DNA from: Rhodospirillales bacterium | GTDB lineage: Bacteria; Pseudomonadota; Alphaproteobacteria; Rhodospirillales; Shumkoniaceae | NCBI GenBank assembly: GCA_018432935.1 | Contig: JAHDSF010000024.1 | Span: 124,001-188,000, forward strand | Length of the DNA: 64,000 nt | Reading direction: 5' to 3' | Shown here: in pieces, positions 1 to 9,371 of the stretch | How positions within the stretch are numbered: position 1 is the stretch's first letter | Layout of the letters: every line of letters starts with the position of its first letter | Notes under the pieces: model-generated | Databases searched by the model: none | What the model was told of the DNA's origin: nothing | The model's input: only the letters and a program-made list of their open reading frames with translations | Program-made: the position numbers and the translations under genes

Positions 1-670
1 CCGCTACGCGCCGGGCTCGCTGGGCGCCGTCATGGAACGGAGGTTCAACGCCTACAAGGAAAAGGTGGTCCTGCCGTTCTTTCGCGACTATTTCCGCAGC
101 TTCAACCGCCAGATCGTGCTGGTCGACGTACTGTCGGCCCTGCACGGCGGCTGGCACGTCTTCCAGGACACCGCCCGCGCGCTCGAGGTGGTCTCGCGCG
201 CCTTCGTCTACGGGCGCGGTTCGTTCTTCACGAACTGGTTCCGGCCCAGCATCGACCGCGTGCTGTTCGCCGCCACCAAGGCCGACCACGTGACGCTGGA
301 GCAGCGTCCGCAACTGCGCGAGCTGCTGCGCCACCTCGTCACCCACCCTGGCGGCAACCCGGCTTCGCACGGCGCCAGGCCGGATTTCCGGGCGGTGGGT
401 TCGGTGGTCTGCACGGTCGACGAGCGCGCCGTGATCGACGGCCAGGCGGTGCACGTGGTGGTCGGCAACCGGGTCGGCGACGGCCGCCGCGCCCAGGTGT
501 TCCCCGGCCAGATCCCGATCGAGCCGCCGGGGCGCGACTTCTTCCTCCGCCGCTTCGTCGGCTATCCGGAGTTCCTGCCGCCGCAGTTCTCCCAGGCGCC
601 GCTGGGCGGCATCCCGCACTACGGCCTGGACGAGGCGATGCAGTTCCTGATCGGGAGCGACCTCGAATGA
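1..670 (+). CDS. ycjX: YcjX-family P-loop NTPase-like protein, 3' part
   Basis: The reading frame is open from base 2, so the gene enters from the left and only the last 223 or so residues are present; the first ATG (base 32) is probably internal. The visible part resembles the C-terminal half of the YcjX/DUF463 family (predicted ATP/GTP-binding stress proteins), with the family-like stretch FNRQIVLVDVLSALHGG followed by a region rich in FF/W residues. The Walker A region would lie outside the window. The next gene overlaps its stop by four bases (ATGA) and looks like YcjF, the usual partner, which strengthens the call. Its biochemical function is not established in the family; membrane-stress roles are suggested by psp-linked homologues in gamma-proteobacteria. 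Confidence 0.85.
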   Translation, partial: RYAPGSLGAVMERRFNAYKEKVVLPFFRDYFRSFNRQIVLVDVLSALHGGWHVFQDTARALEVVSRAFVYGRGSFFTNWFRPSIDRVLFAATKADHVTLEQRPQLRELLRHLVTHPGGNPASHGARPDFRAVGSVVCTVDERAVIDGQAVHVVVGNRVGDGRRAQVFPGQIPIEPPGRDFFLRRFVGYPEFLPPQFSQAPLGGIPHYGLDEAMQFLIGSDLE

Positions 671-1617
671 GCGACGACAGAACCCCCGACTATTGGCCGA
701 AGGTTCGGGTCAGCGAGGACACCAGCCGCGTTGCCGTGCCGATGGCCCCGCCGCTGGCCGACGACGGGCCGCCGCCGCAGCGCAGGCCGCGGTCACCGTG
801 GCGGTGGGCGATCGGCGGCGTGCTGCTCCTGCTGCTGGCCGGCCTGGTCGCCGACTCGATCGGCTGGGTGGCCGACGCCTTCCGCCTGCACGAGGGCGCG
901 GGGATCGCCGCCGCCGCGCTGCTCGCCCTCGGCCTCGCCGGACCGCTCTATTGGATCCTGTTCGAGGTGCGCGGGTTCGCCCGCCTGCGGGTACTGGACG
1001 AGCTGCACGTACGTGCCGCCGCCGAGCTCGACCGCGGCGAGGCCTTGCGGCTGGTCGAGCGGAGCGCGGCGATGCTGCCTCGGCTGCCGGTGACGCAGTC
1101 GGGAGAGAAGATGTTCCGCGCCGCCCTGGCGCCGCACCACGACGGGCGCGCCGTCCTGAACCTGGCTCGCGGCGAGCTGATGCGGCCGGTCGACCGCATG
1201 GCCGGCGCGCTGGTGCGCCGCGCCGCGCTGCAGGCGGCGGGGATGACCGCGCTGGCGCCCACTGCCCTGGTCGACTCGCTGCTGTTCGTCGCCCGCGCCC
1301 TGCGCATGCTGCGCGAGATCGCGGAACTGTACGGGCAGCGTCCCGGCATCGCCGGGATGCGCCACCTGCTGGGCCAGATGGTGCGGGAGGCGGCGACCCT
1401 GGGTGCCGCCGAGCTGGTGCTGCAGGGGATCGCCGTCGAAGCCGGCGGCAGCCTCCTGTCACGGCTGTTCACCGGGCTGGGCGGCGGCGCGGTGGCGGGG
1501 CAGCGGATGGCCCGCCTCGGCCTGCTGGCGATGCGGGTCTGCCGCCCGATCCCGTTCCTCGATTCCGAAATGCCGACCCTGCTCAGCCTGGTCGACCCCG
1601 GCGACGAGAGGGCCTGA
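667..1617 (+). CDS. ycjF: YcjF-family (DUF697) inner-membrane protein
   Basis: This 316-residue protein starts with an ATG overlapping the ycjX stop, so the two are translationally coupled. After about 45 basic, proline-rich residues come two hydrophobic segments (about 50-70 and 80-100), as in the YcjF/TIGR01620 membrane proteins. The C-terminal half has the DUF697-type alanine-rich helices, including the stretch TALAPTALVDSLLFVARALR. It most likely sits in the inner membrane with a cytoplasmic C-terminal domain and works with the YcjX NTPase. The molecular role is unknown in the family. The length matches known YcjF proteins. Confidence 0.85.
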   Translation: MSDDRTPDYWPKVRVSEDTSRVAVPMAPPLADDGPPPQRRPRSPWRWAIGGVLLLLLAGLVADSIGWVADAFRLHEGAGIAAAALLALGLAGPLYWILFEVRGFARLRVLDELHVRAAAELDRGEALRLVERSAAMLPRLPVTQSGEKMFRAALAPHHDGRAVLNLARGELMRPVDRMAGALVRRAALQAAGMTALAPTALVDSLLFVARALRMLREIAELYGQRPGIAGMRHLLGQMVREAATLGAAELVLQGIAVEAGGSLLSRLFTGLGGGAVAGQRMARLGLLAMRVCRPIPFLDSEMPTLLSLVDPGDERA

Positions 1618-1661
1618 TCGGGCACCGCCGCCCTCCTCGTGCAACAATAGATTCGAAATTG

Positions 1662-1673
1662 CATTCCGGAATG
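1662..1673. promoter_or_regulatory. perfect 12-bp palindrome upstream of IclR gene, likely operator
   Basis: CATTCCGGAATG is a perfect inverted repeat 40 bases before the iclR-type start at 1714; a shorter near-palindrome, ATTCGAAAT, lies at 1651-1659. IclR regulators commonly bind such palindromes near their own promoter. Operator function is inferred from position and symmetry only. Confidence 0.4.
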
Positions 1674-1713
1674 TGGTACGATCGGTCCGTTTCGTGAAGC
1701 AACCGCGTCGGCC

Positions 1714-2535
1714 ATGGCTCGAACGGATCCTGTCGGCACCCTGAAGTCGCTGCGCAAGATGGTCGCGGTGCTCGACTGTTTCTCGCAGCACCAGCGCAGC
1801 CTGACCCTCGCCGACATCGCGCGCAGGACGGGGCTGCCGAAAAGCACCGTGCACCGGCTGCTCGCCTCGCTGCGCGAGGTCGGCTTCGTCGCCCAGGAGC
1901 GCGACCGCGAGCGCTACCGCCTCGGGCTGCGGCTGTTCGGGCTCGGCGCGACCGCGCTCGCCAACCTGGAAGTGCACGGCGAGGCAAGACCCCTGGTCGA
2001 GCGACTGATCCGCCTCAGCGGCGAGGGCGTCCACGTATGCGTGTTCGACGGCCGCAAGATGGTGACGATCGATCATCGCGAGCCGGACGGCCGCTCGGCC
2101 GACTGGGTCACCACGGTGACCGGCTCGCCTGTCCACTGCACCGGGGTCGGCAAGGCCACCCTGGCGTTCCAGCCGGAGGAGACGGTCGAGGCGATCGTCG
2201 CCGCGGGGCTGCGCCGTTTCACCCGCAGCACAATCATCAAGCGCGACGCGCTGCTCGACGAGCTGTCCGTGGTTCGCGCCCGCGGTTTCGCCGTCGACAA
2301 TTCCGAGCACCAACCCGGCATCCGCTGCATCGCCGCGCCGATCCGCAACGCCGAGGGCGAGGTATTCGCCGCGATCAGCGTGTCGGGCGCCGCCGACCGC
2401 ATCACCCCCGACCGCGTCGAGGACCTCGCCGAGCTGGTGGTCGACGCGGCGGACCATATCAGCCGCCGACTCGGCTGGCGCGACGGCGGCGGCGAGCTGC
2501 CGATCCTGGCCGCCGACGGCATCGACCCGACCTGA
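1714..2535 (+). CDS. IclR-family transcriptional regulator
   Basis: The 273-residue protein has an N-terminal winged helix-turn-helix (about residues 10-65; LADIARRTGLPKSTVHRLLA is typical of the IclR recognition helix) and a C-terminal effector-binding domain (about 85-255) ending in the family-like pattern CIAAPIRNAEGEVFAAISVS. Members bind small carboxylates or aromatics and repress or activate neighbouring catabolic genes. It lies 28 bases before a DapA-family lyase on the same strand, its most likely target along with itself; a palindrome at 1662-1673 could be the operator. The ATG at 1714 has only a weak ribosome-binding site, so the start is slightly uncertain. The effector is unknown. 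Confidence 0.92.
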   Translation: MARTDPVGTLKSLRKMVAVLDCFSQHQRSLTLADIARRTGLPKSTVHRLLASLREVGFVAQERDRERYRLGLRLFGLGATALANLEVHGEARPLVERLIRLSGEGVHVCVFDGRKMVTIDHREPDGRSADWVTTVTGSPVHCTGVGKATLAFQPEETVEAIVAAGLRRFTRSTIIKRDALLDELSVVRARGFAVDNSEHQPGIRCIAAPIRNAEGEVFAAISVSGAADRITPDRVEDLAELVVDAADHISRRLGWRDGGGELPILAADGIDPT

Positions 2536-2563
2536 CCTGACGAGTGGAATGGAGGTTTCCCCA

Positions 2564-3457
2564 GTGACTCCCAAATTGTCCGGCATCATCCCTCCCATGA
2601 CGACCCCGTTCACCGCCGACGGCGAGCTCGACCTCAAGCTGGTCAAGAAGCAGGTGGACTGGAGCATCGCGCAGGGCGTGCACGGCCTTGCCGCCGGCGG
2701 CAGCACCGGCGAGGGGCACGCCCTCGACATCGACGAGTACCGCGCCCTGATGGCCGCCACCGTCGAGGCGGCCGCCGGGCGCATCCCGATCATCGCCGGC
2801 ATCATCGTCGACAGCACCCGCGACGCGATCCGCCGCGGCAAGGCGGTGCGCGACCTCGGCGTCGCCGCCCTCCAGGTGACCCCGGTCCACTACCTGTTCC
2901 GCCCCGACGACGAGGCGATGCAGGAGCATTTCCGCGTCATGGCGGAGGAGACCGGCGTGCCGATCATGATCTACAACGTAGTGCCGTGGTCGTACCTGTC
3001 GCCGCAGCTCCTGTGCAAGATCATGCGCGAGGTGCCGGGCGTGGTCGGGGTCAAGCAGAGCGCCGGCGACCTCAAGATGCTGGCCGATCTCCTGATCATG
3101 GCGGGACCCGACGACCTCATCTTCAGCGCCGTCGACGCCCTGCTCTACCCCTCGTATGCGCTGGGCGCCCGCGGCTCGATCGCCGCCACCCTCGCCGCGG
3201 TGCCCGGTACCTGCGTCGCCGAATGGGACGCCGTGCAGGCGGGCGACCACGCCCGCGCGCTGGCGCTCCACGAGCGGCTGCTGCGGCTGTGGAACGCAAT
3301 CTGCGACAGCAACCTGCCGGCCAACGTGAAGTACTGCCAGACCGTCCAGGGCTGCCCCGGCGGCTATCCCCGGGCGCCGATGCCGGAACCCTCGGCGGCG
3401 CGGAAGCGCGACATCCTGGCGGCGCTGAAAGGTCTGGGGCTCGAGGTCAGGGAGTAG
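2564..3457 (+). CDS. DapA-family (dihydrodipicolinate synthase-like) lyase/aldolase
   Basis: A TIM-barrel class I aldolase of about 297 residues. Visible family hallmarks are GGSTGEGHALDIDEY (substrate loop), the tyrosine of IMIYNVVPW and the Schiff-base lysine in GVVGVKQSAGD. I prefer the GTG at 2564 to the ATG at 2549 because GGAGG at 2551-2555 sits 8 bases before the GTG and overlaps the ATG. Members include 4-hydroxy-tetrahydrodipicolinate synthase, N-acetylneuraminate lyase and keto-deoxy-sugar-acid dehydratases. The linked IclR regulator and the absence of lysine-pathway genes favour a catabolic lyase over DapA itself. The exact substrate cannot be read from the sequence. Confidence 0.88.
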   Translation: MTPKLSGIIPPMTTPFTADGELDLKLVKKQVDWSIAQGVHGLAAGGSTGEGHALDIDEYRALMAATVEAAAGRIPIIAGIIVDSTRDAIRRGKAVRDLGVAALQVTPVHYLFRPDDEAMQEHFRVMAEETGVPIMIYNVVPWSYLSPQLLCKIMREVPGVVGVKQSAGDLKMLADLLIMAGPDDLIFSAVDALLYPSYALGARGSIAATLAAVPGTCVAEWDAVQAGDHARALALHERLLRLWNAICDSNLPANVKYCQTVQGCPGGYPRAPMPEPSAARKRDILAALKGLGLEVRE

Positions 3458-3481
3458 CAGTCCCCGCGGATCGAACGCGCG

Positions 3482-4174
3482 TCACGGCTTGCCGCCGACG
3501 CAGGACAGGAGCGGGCCGAGCTGCCCCATGCGCCGATCGAGGGCACTCGCCCGCTTCTGTACGTATGGCCCCGGCCGCCCCGCGGACCATTCCCGCGGGT
3601 TCGGCAGGACGGCAGCCATCAGGGCCGCCTGGCGGCGGCTCAGGCGCGCGGCCGAGGTGCCGAAGTGATGCCTCGCCGCGGCCTCGGCGCCGAACACGCC
3701 GGGGCCCCATTCGGCGACGTTGAGGTAAACCTCGAGGATGCGCGTCTTCGGCCATAACAGCTCCAGCCACAGGGTGACGTAAGCCTCCAGCCCCTTGCGC
3801 ACGAAGCTGCGCCCCGGCCACAGGAGCAGGTTCTTGCTGGTCTGCATCGAGATCGTCGAGGCGCCGCGGCTGCGCTCGCCCGCCTCCCAGTCCTCGTAGG
3901 CCTCCTGCAGGGCCTCGACGTCGAACCCGAAATGGCGGCAGAACAGGTTGTCCTCGGCCGCGATCACCGCCGCCCGCAGGCGCGGCGAGATGTCCTCCAG
4001 GTCGGCCCACTGGCGGCGCATGCCTTCGCCTTCGAAAGAACGGATCGCCATCAAGGGCGTGATCGGCGGCGGCACCACCCGATAGACGATCAGGACCAGC
4101 GGCGGCAGAGCCAGCAGCAGCAGCGCCGCCACCACCACCGCCTTGCGCACCGACCGCCACAGCCCCCCGTTCAT
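3482..4174 (-). CDS. mtgA: monofunctional biosynthetic peptidoglycan transglycosylase
   Basis: The 230-residue protein has one N-terminal membrane segment (about 12-32) and a GT51 glycosyltransferase domain. The signature [18 protein letters not shown] carries the catalytic glutamate, and [35 protein letters not shown] and [14 protein letters not shown] are classic MtgA motifs. It polymerises lipid II into glycan strands on the outer face of the inner membrane. The ATG at 4174 gives the usual MtgA length (about 230-240). It follows the aldehyde dehydrogenase gene on the same strand after about 60 bases but is functionally unrelated to it, so it may have its own promoter. Confidence 0.95.
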   Translation of the reverse strand: MNGGLWRSVRKAVVVAALLLLALPPLVLIVYRVVPPPITPLMAIRSFEGEGMRRQWADLEDISPRLRAAVIAAEDNLFCRHFGFDVEALQEAYEDWEAGERSRGASTISMQTSKNLLLWPGRSFVRKGLEAYVTLWLELLWPKTRILEVYLNVAEWGPGVFGAEAAARHHFGTSAARLSRRQAALMAAVLPNPREWSAGRPGPYVQKRASALDRRMGQLGPLLSCVGGKP

Positions 4175-4233
4175 GCCCCCGAGAATGCCCTCCCCGCCGC
4201 CCGGCGGCAACCTCCGCGCGGCAGCATGGCGCG

Positions 4234-5766
4234 TCAGCCCCCCGCGGAGTGGGCTCCCGAGGCGGGCTCGAGGTCGGCGGCGCTGCGCGGCCAGGGTCGC
4301 GGCTCGTGCTGGATCGTGACCCACTGGTCGGTGGTGAAGGCCTGCACCGCCCATTCGCCGCCGAAACGCCCGATCCCCGAGTTCTTCTCGCCGCCGAACG
4401 GGTTGTTCGGCAGGTCGTTCACCGGCTGGTCGTTGACGTGGGCCATGCCGGCCTCGATGCGCCGGGCGAACCGCGCCCCACGTTCCGGATCGCGGGTGAA
4501 GACGCAGCTCGACAGGCCGTAGGCCGTGGCATTGGCAAGCCGCAGGGCGTCTTCCTCGTTTTGCGCACGCAGGATCGGCGCCACCGGCCCGAACAGCTCG
4601 TTGGCCGCGATGGCCATCTCGTTGCCGACGTCGGCGAACACGTGCGGCGGCAGCAGCATGCCGTCGGGCTCGCCGCCCGCCAGCTCGCGGGCGCCGGCCT
4701 TGCGCGCCTCGGCGATGCGCTGCTTGAGGCCGCTCATCTGCTTTTCGTTGATGATCGGGCCGATCAGGGTATCGGGCTCGTCCGGGTCGCCGACCTTGAG
4801 GCCCTTGGCCGCGGCCGCGAAGCGGGTCGCGAACTCCTCGTAGACCGCCTCCTCGACGATGAAGCGGTTGGTGATCATGCAGATCTGGCCCTGGTGCAGG
4901 AACTTGCCGACCACCGCCGATTGCACCGCCTGCTCGAGGTCGGCGTCCGCCAGCACCACGAACGGCGAGTTGCCGCCCAGCTCCAGCTCGACCCGTTTCA
5001 TGATGTTCGCCTCGACCGCAGCCCGCGCGATATGGCGCCCGACCGGCGTCGAACCGGTGAACGAAACCACCCGCGCCGCGTCGTGCTGAACCACCGCGTC
5101 GCCGATCTCGCGGCTGGAGCCGGCGACCACGCTCAGCAGCCCGGGCGGCAGCCCGGCCTCCTCGTAGATCTTGGCCAGCAGGGTGCCGCCGGTGACCGGC
5201 GTCTCGCTCGACGGCTTCAGCACCACCGCGTTGCCGACCGCCAGCGCCGGCGCCACCGACCGGTTGCTGAGCTGCAGCGGCCAGTTCCAAGGGCTGATCA
5301 CAGTGACCACGCCGACCGGCTTGCGGTAGACGCGGCACTCCTTGCCGGGAACGTCGCCGGGCAGGATGCGGCCCTGCACCAGGTACGGATCGCGGGCCGC
5401 CTGCAGCATCACCGCATGCACCGTCGACCATTCGATCGCGGCCTTGAGGCGGGTGCTGCCGGATTCGCGGACCAGCCAGCCGATGATCTCGTCGCGGCGG
5501 GCCTCCATCACCGCGGCGGCGTTGCGCATCACCCGGGCCCGCTCGGACGGCAGGGCGGCTGCCCACGCCGCCTGCGCCTTCACGGCAGAGGAAAAGGCCT
5601 CGTCCACGTCGGCGATGGCGGCGTGCGGGATCTCGGCGACCACCTCGCCGCGATAGGGATCGACGTCCTTGATCTTCCCTTCGGCGGCCCCGTGCCGCCA
5701 GCGGCCGGCGATGAGCAGCCGGTCGAATCCGGCGTACGGCGAACGCACGGCGTCCTTCGTTCCCAT
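4234..5766 (-). CDS. NAD(P)+-dependent aldehyde dehydrogenase
   Basis: A full-length 510-residue ALDH. The Rossmann part carries the PWN motif (about residues 159-161) and FTGSTPVG; the catalytic general base is Glu in LELGG (about 262) and the nucleophile is Cys in GQICMITN (about 296). It oxidises an aldehyde to the acid with NAD(P)+; the sequence looks closest to aromatic or semialdehyde types such as benzaldehyde/vanillin dehydrogenases, but the substrate is not determinable. The ATG at 5766 has a GAGG-type site just upstream. It lies 29 bases behind a beta-hydroxyacid dehydrogenase gene, in the likely operon headed by the peptide transporter at 14488. Confidence 0.93.
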   Translation of the reverse strand: MGTKDAVRSPYAGFDRLLIAGRWRHGAAEGKIKDVDPYRGEVVAEIPHAAIADVDEAFSSAVKAQAAWAAALPSERARVMRNAAAVMEARRDEIIGWLVRESGSTRLKAAIEWSTVHAVMLQAARDPYLVQGRILPGDVPGKECRVYRKPVGVVTVISPWNWPLQLSNRSVAPALAVGNAVVLKPSSETPVTGGTLLAKIYEEAGLPPGLLSVVAGSSREIGDAVVQHDAARVVSFTGSTPVGRHIARAAVEANIMKRVELELGGNSPFVVLADADLEQAVQSAVVGKFLHQGQICMITNRFIVEEAVYEEFATRFAAAAKGLKVGDPDEPDTLIGPIINEKQMSGLKQRIAEARKAGARELAGGEPDGMLLPPHVFADVGNEMAIAANELFGPVAPILRAQNEEDALRLANATAYGLSSCVFTRDPERGARFARRIEAGMAHVNDQPVNDLPNNPFGGEKNSGIGRFGGEWAVQAFTTDQWVTIQHEPRPWPRSAADLEPASGAHSAGG

Positions 5767-5795
5767 CACGACCTCCTCGTTATCGTTGCGACGTC

Positions 5796-6671
5796 TTACG
5801 GCTCTTGCGTCTGGCCGGCACGGCGGAAGGCGACGCCCGCGAGCGCCGACCAATCCTGGTCGAGGCCGCCGTGCGCCATCGCGTCGAGAAGATTGTCGCG
5901 CAGAATGCCCGCAAAAGACATCGGGACGTGCGCCTGCTCGCCGGCGGCGAGTGCCAGCTTCACGTCCTTCAGGCCGTGCGTCACCTTGAAGCCCGGCGGC
6001 TGGAATTTCCGTGCCAGGATGAGGTCCCCGTACGTCTTGTAGGCGGGGGCCGCGAACAGGGTGCCGGTTACGACCTCCATCAGCCGAGCCGGGTCGACCG
6101 CATGGCCCTCCGCCAGGGCCAGAGCCTCGGCCATGCTCTCGATCGCGGCGGCAATGAGGAAGTTGATGGCAATCTTGGCCTTGTGCGGCTCGTCGCCCAG
6201 CGTCCAGGTCCGCCGGGCAAAGGCATCGAGCAGCGGCTGCACGACGCGGATGGCCTCCGGATCTCCGGCGGCCAGCACGTTGAGCTCGCCCGCCGCGGCC
6301 GCCTGGGGGCGGCCCACCACCGGCGCCGCCACGTAAGCGACCCCGTGATGACGGTGGACCTCCTCCAGCTCCTTGGCGAACTCGACCGACAGGGTCGCGC
6401 AGACGACGTGGACCAGCCCTTCGGGTGCGTGCGCCAGAACGTCCTGCTCGAGGATGACGGCGCGCACCGCGGCATCGTCCGCCAGCATGGTGAGGGCGGC
6501 CTCGCCGGCGAAGGCGTCGCGGGGGCTCTGGGACGGCAGCGCTCCCTTGGCCAGCAGCCCGTCGAGCGCCGGCGGCGAGCGGTTCCAAGCCCGTACCGCA
6601 TGCCCCGCCTGCAACAACCGCTCCGCCATCGGCGTGCCCATCGCGCCGAGACCGACGAAACCAACGTCCAT
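5796..6671 (-). CDS. 3-hydroxyisobutyrate dehydrogenase-family NAD(P)-binding oxidoreductase
   Basis: This 291-residue protein begins with the dinucleotide-binding motif VGFVGLGAMGTPMAERLL and has the two-domain layout of beta-hydroxyacid dehydrogenases (Rossmann domain about 1-160, all-helical domain about 165-290). The region PHKAKIAINFLIAA matches the catalytic-lysine helix of the family, although the usual G-G-x2-K-x2-N-N form is altered (the N-N pair is replaced). It would oxidise a beta-hydroxyacid or reduce the corresponding semialdehyde. Its position directly before an aldehyde dehydrogenase suggests two successive steps in one catabolic route. The start at 6671 is the ATG immediately before the Rossmann fold. 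Confidence 0.88.
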   Translation of the reverse strand: MDVGFVGLGAMGTPMAERLLQAGHAVRAWNRSPPALDGLLAKGALPSQSPRDAFAGEAALTMLADDAAVRAVILEQDVLAHAPEGLVHVVCATLSVEFAKELEEVHRHHGVAYVAAPVVGRPQAAAAGELNVLAAGDPEAIRVVQPLLDAFARRTWTLGDEPHKAKIAINFLIAAAIESMAEALALAEGHAVDPARLMEVVTGTLFAAPAYKTYGDLILARKFQPPGFKVTHGLKDVKLALAAGEQAHVPMSFAGILRDNLLDAMAHGGLDQDWSALAGVAFRRAGQTQEP

Positions 6672-6762
6672 AACCGCTTCTCCCCTTGCCTGCTGAACAG
6701 GTGGGAGTTTCGGGCAGTCGTGCAACAGCGGCCGCGGACCGAGGCTGGTCCTTGGGCGCCGC

Positions 6763-7743
6763 TCAGGCTGCCGGGGCAGCCGGCAGGATGCAGGAGACGA
6801 AGTGCCCCGGCTCGACCTCGCGGACCTCGCGCGCCGAGGGCTCGGCGCAGGCCGGGGTGGCGTAGCGGCAGCGGGTCCGGAACACGCAGCCCGACGGCGG
6901 GTTGATCGGGCTCGGCACGTCGCCTTCCAGCAGGATGCGCCCGCGTTCGGCATCGGGATCGGGCACCGGCGCCGCCGACAAGAGCGCCAGGGTGTAGGGG
7001 TGGCGCGGCCGCGCGTAGAGCACGCTGCTGGGCGCCATCTCCATGATGCGGCCCAGGTACATCACGGCGACGCGGTCGCTGATATAGCGCACCACCGCCA
7101 GGTCGTGGGCGATGAACAGCAGCGCCAGGCCGAGCTCCCGCTGCAGATCGCGCAGCAGGTTGACGACCTGGGCCTGAACCGAGACGTCGAGGGCCGAGAC
7201 CGGCTCGTCGGCGACGATGAACTCCGGCTCCGCCGCGAGCGCCCGGGCGATGCCGATGCGCTGCCGCTGACCGCCCGAGAACTCGTGGGGGAAGCGCTCC
7301 ATCGCGTCCGCCGTCAAACCGACTTTTTCCAAGAGAGTGGCCACTCGCTCACGGCGTTCGCTCCGGCTGCCGATGCGGTGGATGACCAGCGCCTCGGCGA
7401 TCAGTTCGCGCACCCGCTGGCGCGGGTTCAGGCTGGCGTAGGGATCTTGAAACACGATCTGCATGCGCCGGCGCTGCGCCCGCAGATCGACCTTCGAAAG
7501 GCCGGTGACCTCGACCTCCCCGAACTTCACCGAGCCTCCGGTCGGCTCGATCAGGCGCAGGATGGAACGGCCGACCGTGGTCTTTCCCGAGCCGGATTCG
7601 CCGACCAGCCCCAGCACCTCGCCGCGGGCGACATCGAACGATACGTCGTCGACCGCCTTGACCCAGGCCGTCGCCCGCTGCAGCAAGCCGCCGCGCACCG
7701 GGAAGCGCTTCTCGAGCCCGCGCACCTGGAGGAGTGGGGTCAT
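6763..7743 (-). CDS. peptide ABC transporter ATP-binding protein (DppF/OppF type)
   Basis: A 326-residue ABC ATPase with Walker [13 protein letters not shown], signature [15 protein letters not shown], Walker [14 protein letters not shown] and the C-terminal oligopeptide/dipeptide extension ([20 protein letters not shown], then a four-cysteine stretch [14 protein letters not shown] that binds an Fe-S cluster in some homologues). It energises import with the second ATPase encoded just upstream. The ATG at 7743 is preferred over the one at 7752 because GAAGGA lies 9 bases before it. A composite palindromic element separates it from the upstream ATPase gene, which may weaken its expression. Confidence 0.94.
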   Translation of the reverse strand: MTPLLQVRGLEKRFPVRGGLLQRATAWVKAVDDVSFDVARGEVLGLVGESGSGKTTVGRSILRLIEPTGGSVKFGEVEVTGLSKVDLRAQRRRMQIVFQDPYASLNPRQRVRELIAEALVIHRIGSRSERRERVATLLEKVGLTADAMERFPHEFSGGQRQRIGIARALAAEPEFIVADEPVSALDVSVQAQVVNLLRDLQRELGLALLFIAHDLAVVRYISDRVAVMYLGRIMEMAPSSVLYARPRHPYTLALLSAAPVPDPDAERGRILLEGDVPSPINPPSGCVFRTRCRYATPACAEPSAREVREVEPGHFVSCILPAAPAA

Positions 7744-7759
7744 GGCCGGCATTCCTTCA

Positions 7760-7896
7760 TTCCCTCTCCGCCCTTCAGGGGGGAGAGGGAGGGGCCCGGC
7801 GCAAGCCGGGAGGGTGAGGTGGGCGCCGGCAAGCGATCTGCAATACCCCACCTCACCCCATCCCTCTCCCCCCCTGGGGGGCGGAGAGGGAGAGAA
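7760..7896. repeat. composite palindromic (REP-like) intergenic element, copy A
   Basis: Non-coding block between the two ABC ATPase genes. It contains a CCCTCTCC/GGAGAGGG hairpin (about 7762-7790), a CCCGGC-GCAA-GCCGGG hairpin (7795-7810), a long-range pair GGGTGAGGTGGG (7812-7823) with CCCACCTCACCC (7848-7859), and a second CCCTCTCC/GGAGAGGG hairpin (about 7862-7891). The same modules recur at 12811-12931 and, rearranged, at 32560-32674. Such elements can stabilise upstream mRNA ends or stop transcription partially. Confidence 0.8.
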
Positions 7897-7915
7897 CGGC
7901 AGGCCGCGCTCGTCT

Positions 7916-8911
7916 TCATATCTCCCTCCACCGCTTGCAGCGGGCGAGGTGGCTGGGGGCGGTCTCCTCGAGAGCCGGCTCGCCGTCGCGGCACACCGCT
8001 TCCGCGAAAGCGCAGCGGGGCGCGAAGGCACAACCCTGGTGGCGGGCGAGCGGGCTTGGCATGTTGCCGGGGATCGCGTACAGGCGCTGCCCGCCGTCGC
8101 TCGCCAGATGGGGCATGCAGGCGATCAGGCCGCGGGTGTAGGGATGGCGGGGCGCCTTGAACAGCGAGCGCACATCGGCCTCTTCGACCACCCGGCCGGC
8201 GTACATCACCACCACCCGCTGCGCGATCTCGGCGACCACGCCGAGGTTGTGGGTGATGAACAGGATCGCCGTCCCGGTCTCGCTTTGCAGCCGCCGCATC
8301 AGGTCGAGGATCTGGGCCTGGATGGTGACGTCCAGCGCGGTGGTCGGCTCGTCGGCGATCAGCAGGCTCGGCCGGCATGCCAGCGCCATCGCGATCATGA
8401 CCCGCTGGCGCATGCCGCCGGACATCTGGTGGGGAAACTCGTCGATGCGCTTCTCGGCGGCGGGAATGCCGACCGTGCGCAGCATCGCCAGCGCCTCCGC
8501 CCGTGCCGCATGACCGTCCATGCCGCGATGGAAGCGCAGCGCCTCGCCGATCTGGTCGCCGACCGTGAAGACAGGATTGAGAGAGGTCATCGGCTCCTGG
8601 AAGATCATGCCGATCTCGTTGCCGCGCACCCGCTGCATCGCCGCCTCGGACAGCTCCAGCAGGTTGCGGGCCTCGCCGTCCCGGCCGCGAAACAGGATAT
8701 CCCCCTGCTCGATGCGACCGGGAGGGCTCGGGATCAGGCGCATGACCGACAGGCTGGCGACCGACTTGCCGCTCCCCGATTCCCCGACCACCGCCAGCGT
8801 CTCGCCGCGGCGCACCCGCAGCGAGACGCCGTCCACCGCCCGCGCCAGTCCGTTCTCGGTGGCGAAGGTGGTGTGGAGGCCGTGGACTTCGAGGACGGCG
8901 TCAGGCTGCAT
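7916..8911 (-). CDS. peptide ABC transporter ATP-binding protein (DppD/OppD type)
   Basis: The 331-residue protein has Walker [16 protein letters not shown], signature [17 protein letters not shown], Walker [13 protein letters not shown] and the C-terminal peptide-transporter extension with cysteines ([14 protein letters not shown]). It pairs with the DppF-type ATPase downstream to power the DppB/DppC-type permeases encoded further upstream on the same strand. It begins 6 bases after the ridA-like gene stop, so these two genes are surely co-transcribed. The ligand class (peptides or acylated amino acids) is inferred from context. Confidence 0.94.
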   Translation of the reverse strand: MQPDAVLEVHGLHTTFATENGLARAVDGVSLRVRRGETLAVVGESGSGKSVASLSVMRLIPSPPGRIEQGDILFRGRDGEARNLLELSEAAMQRVRGNEIGMIFQEPMTSLNPVFTVGDQIGEALRFHRGMDGHAARAEALAMLRTVGIPAAEKRIDEFPHQMSGGMRQRVMIAMALACRPSLLIADEPTTALDVTIQAQILDLMRRLQSETGTAILFITHNLGVVAEIAQRVVVMYAGRVVEEADVRSLFKAPRHPYTRGLIACMPHLASDGGQRLYAIPGNMPSPLARHQGCAFAPRCAFAEAVCRDGEPALEETAPSHLARCKRWREI

Positions 8912-8917
8912 GTCCGA

Positions 8918-9301
8918 CTACTTCTCCGGCAGCACGGCAATGGCGTCGATCTCGACCTGAATGCCGTTGAGCTGGCAGCCGATGGTGGTGCGGGCCGGCG
9001 GCTCCGTGGCGAAGAACTCCTTGTAGACCTCGTTGTATTCCTGGAAACGGGCTAGGTCGGTGAGGTAGGCATTGATCTTGACGACGTGCTGCATGTCGGT
9101 GCCGGCCGCCTCGAGGATGGTCTGGATGTTGCGCAGCACCTGCCGCACCTCGCCGGCGAAGTCGGCCGGCTTCTTGCCCGTCGCCGGATCCACCGGCCCC
9201 TGGCCGGAAACATAGACGAACCCGTTCGCGACGATGGCGTGGCTGTACTGCCCCGCCGGCTTGGCACCCTTCTGGGCATTGATGGCCTTGCGATTGCTCA
9301 T
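8918..9301 (-). CDS. RidA/YjgF-family enamine/imine deaminase
   Basis: A 127-residue single-domain protein with the RidA fold: [14 protein letters not shown] in the first half, [20 protein letters not shown] in the middle and PARTTIGCQ, whose arginine binds the substrate carboxylate in characterised members. RidA proteins hydrolyse reactive enamine/imine intermediates made by PLP- or FAD-dependent amino-acid enzymes. Here it sits between D-aminoacylase and an ABC ATPase gene, suggesting it handles imines arising from the D-amino acids released by its neighbour. The length is normal. Confidence 0.93.
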   Translation of the reverse strand: MSNRKAINAQKGAKPAGQYSHAIVANGFVYVSGQGPVDPATGKKPADFAGEVRQVLRNIQTILEAAGTDMQHVVKINAYLTDLARFQEYNEVYKEFFATEPPARTTIGCQLNGIQVEIDAIAVLPEK

Positions 9302-9371
9302 TGTTCTTTCTCCGCCTGGTTATGAACCACAGAGACCCGGTCTCTCGATATCCCTGTGGCTCCCTCTGATT

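Noticed and set aside
693-1697. Long arginine- and proline-rich open frames in all six frames, for example here and at 16999-19056, 21439-22944 and 48173-51355
   Set aside because: They run opposite to or out of frame with genes that have clear families; high GC makes stop codons rare, and the products are repetitive R/P/A/G without domains.
3482-5566. A 694-residue fusion of an unknown N-terminal part to MtgA
   Set aside because: The first two-thirds is an antisense-type frame across the aldehyde dehydrogenase; MtgA starts at 4174 with its membrane segment.
9325-9360. CCACAGAGACC...CCCTGTGG palindrome between RidA and D-aminoacylase genes as a terminator
   Set aside because: The stem is interrupted and there is no U run; both genes seem to be in one operon, so it is at most a weak processing site.
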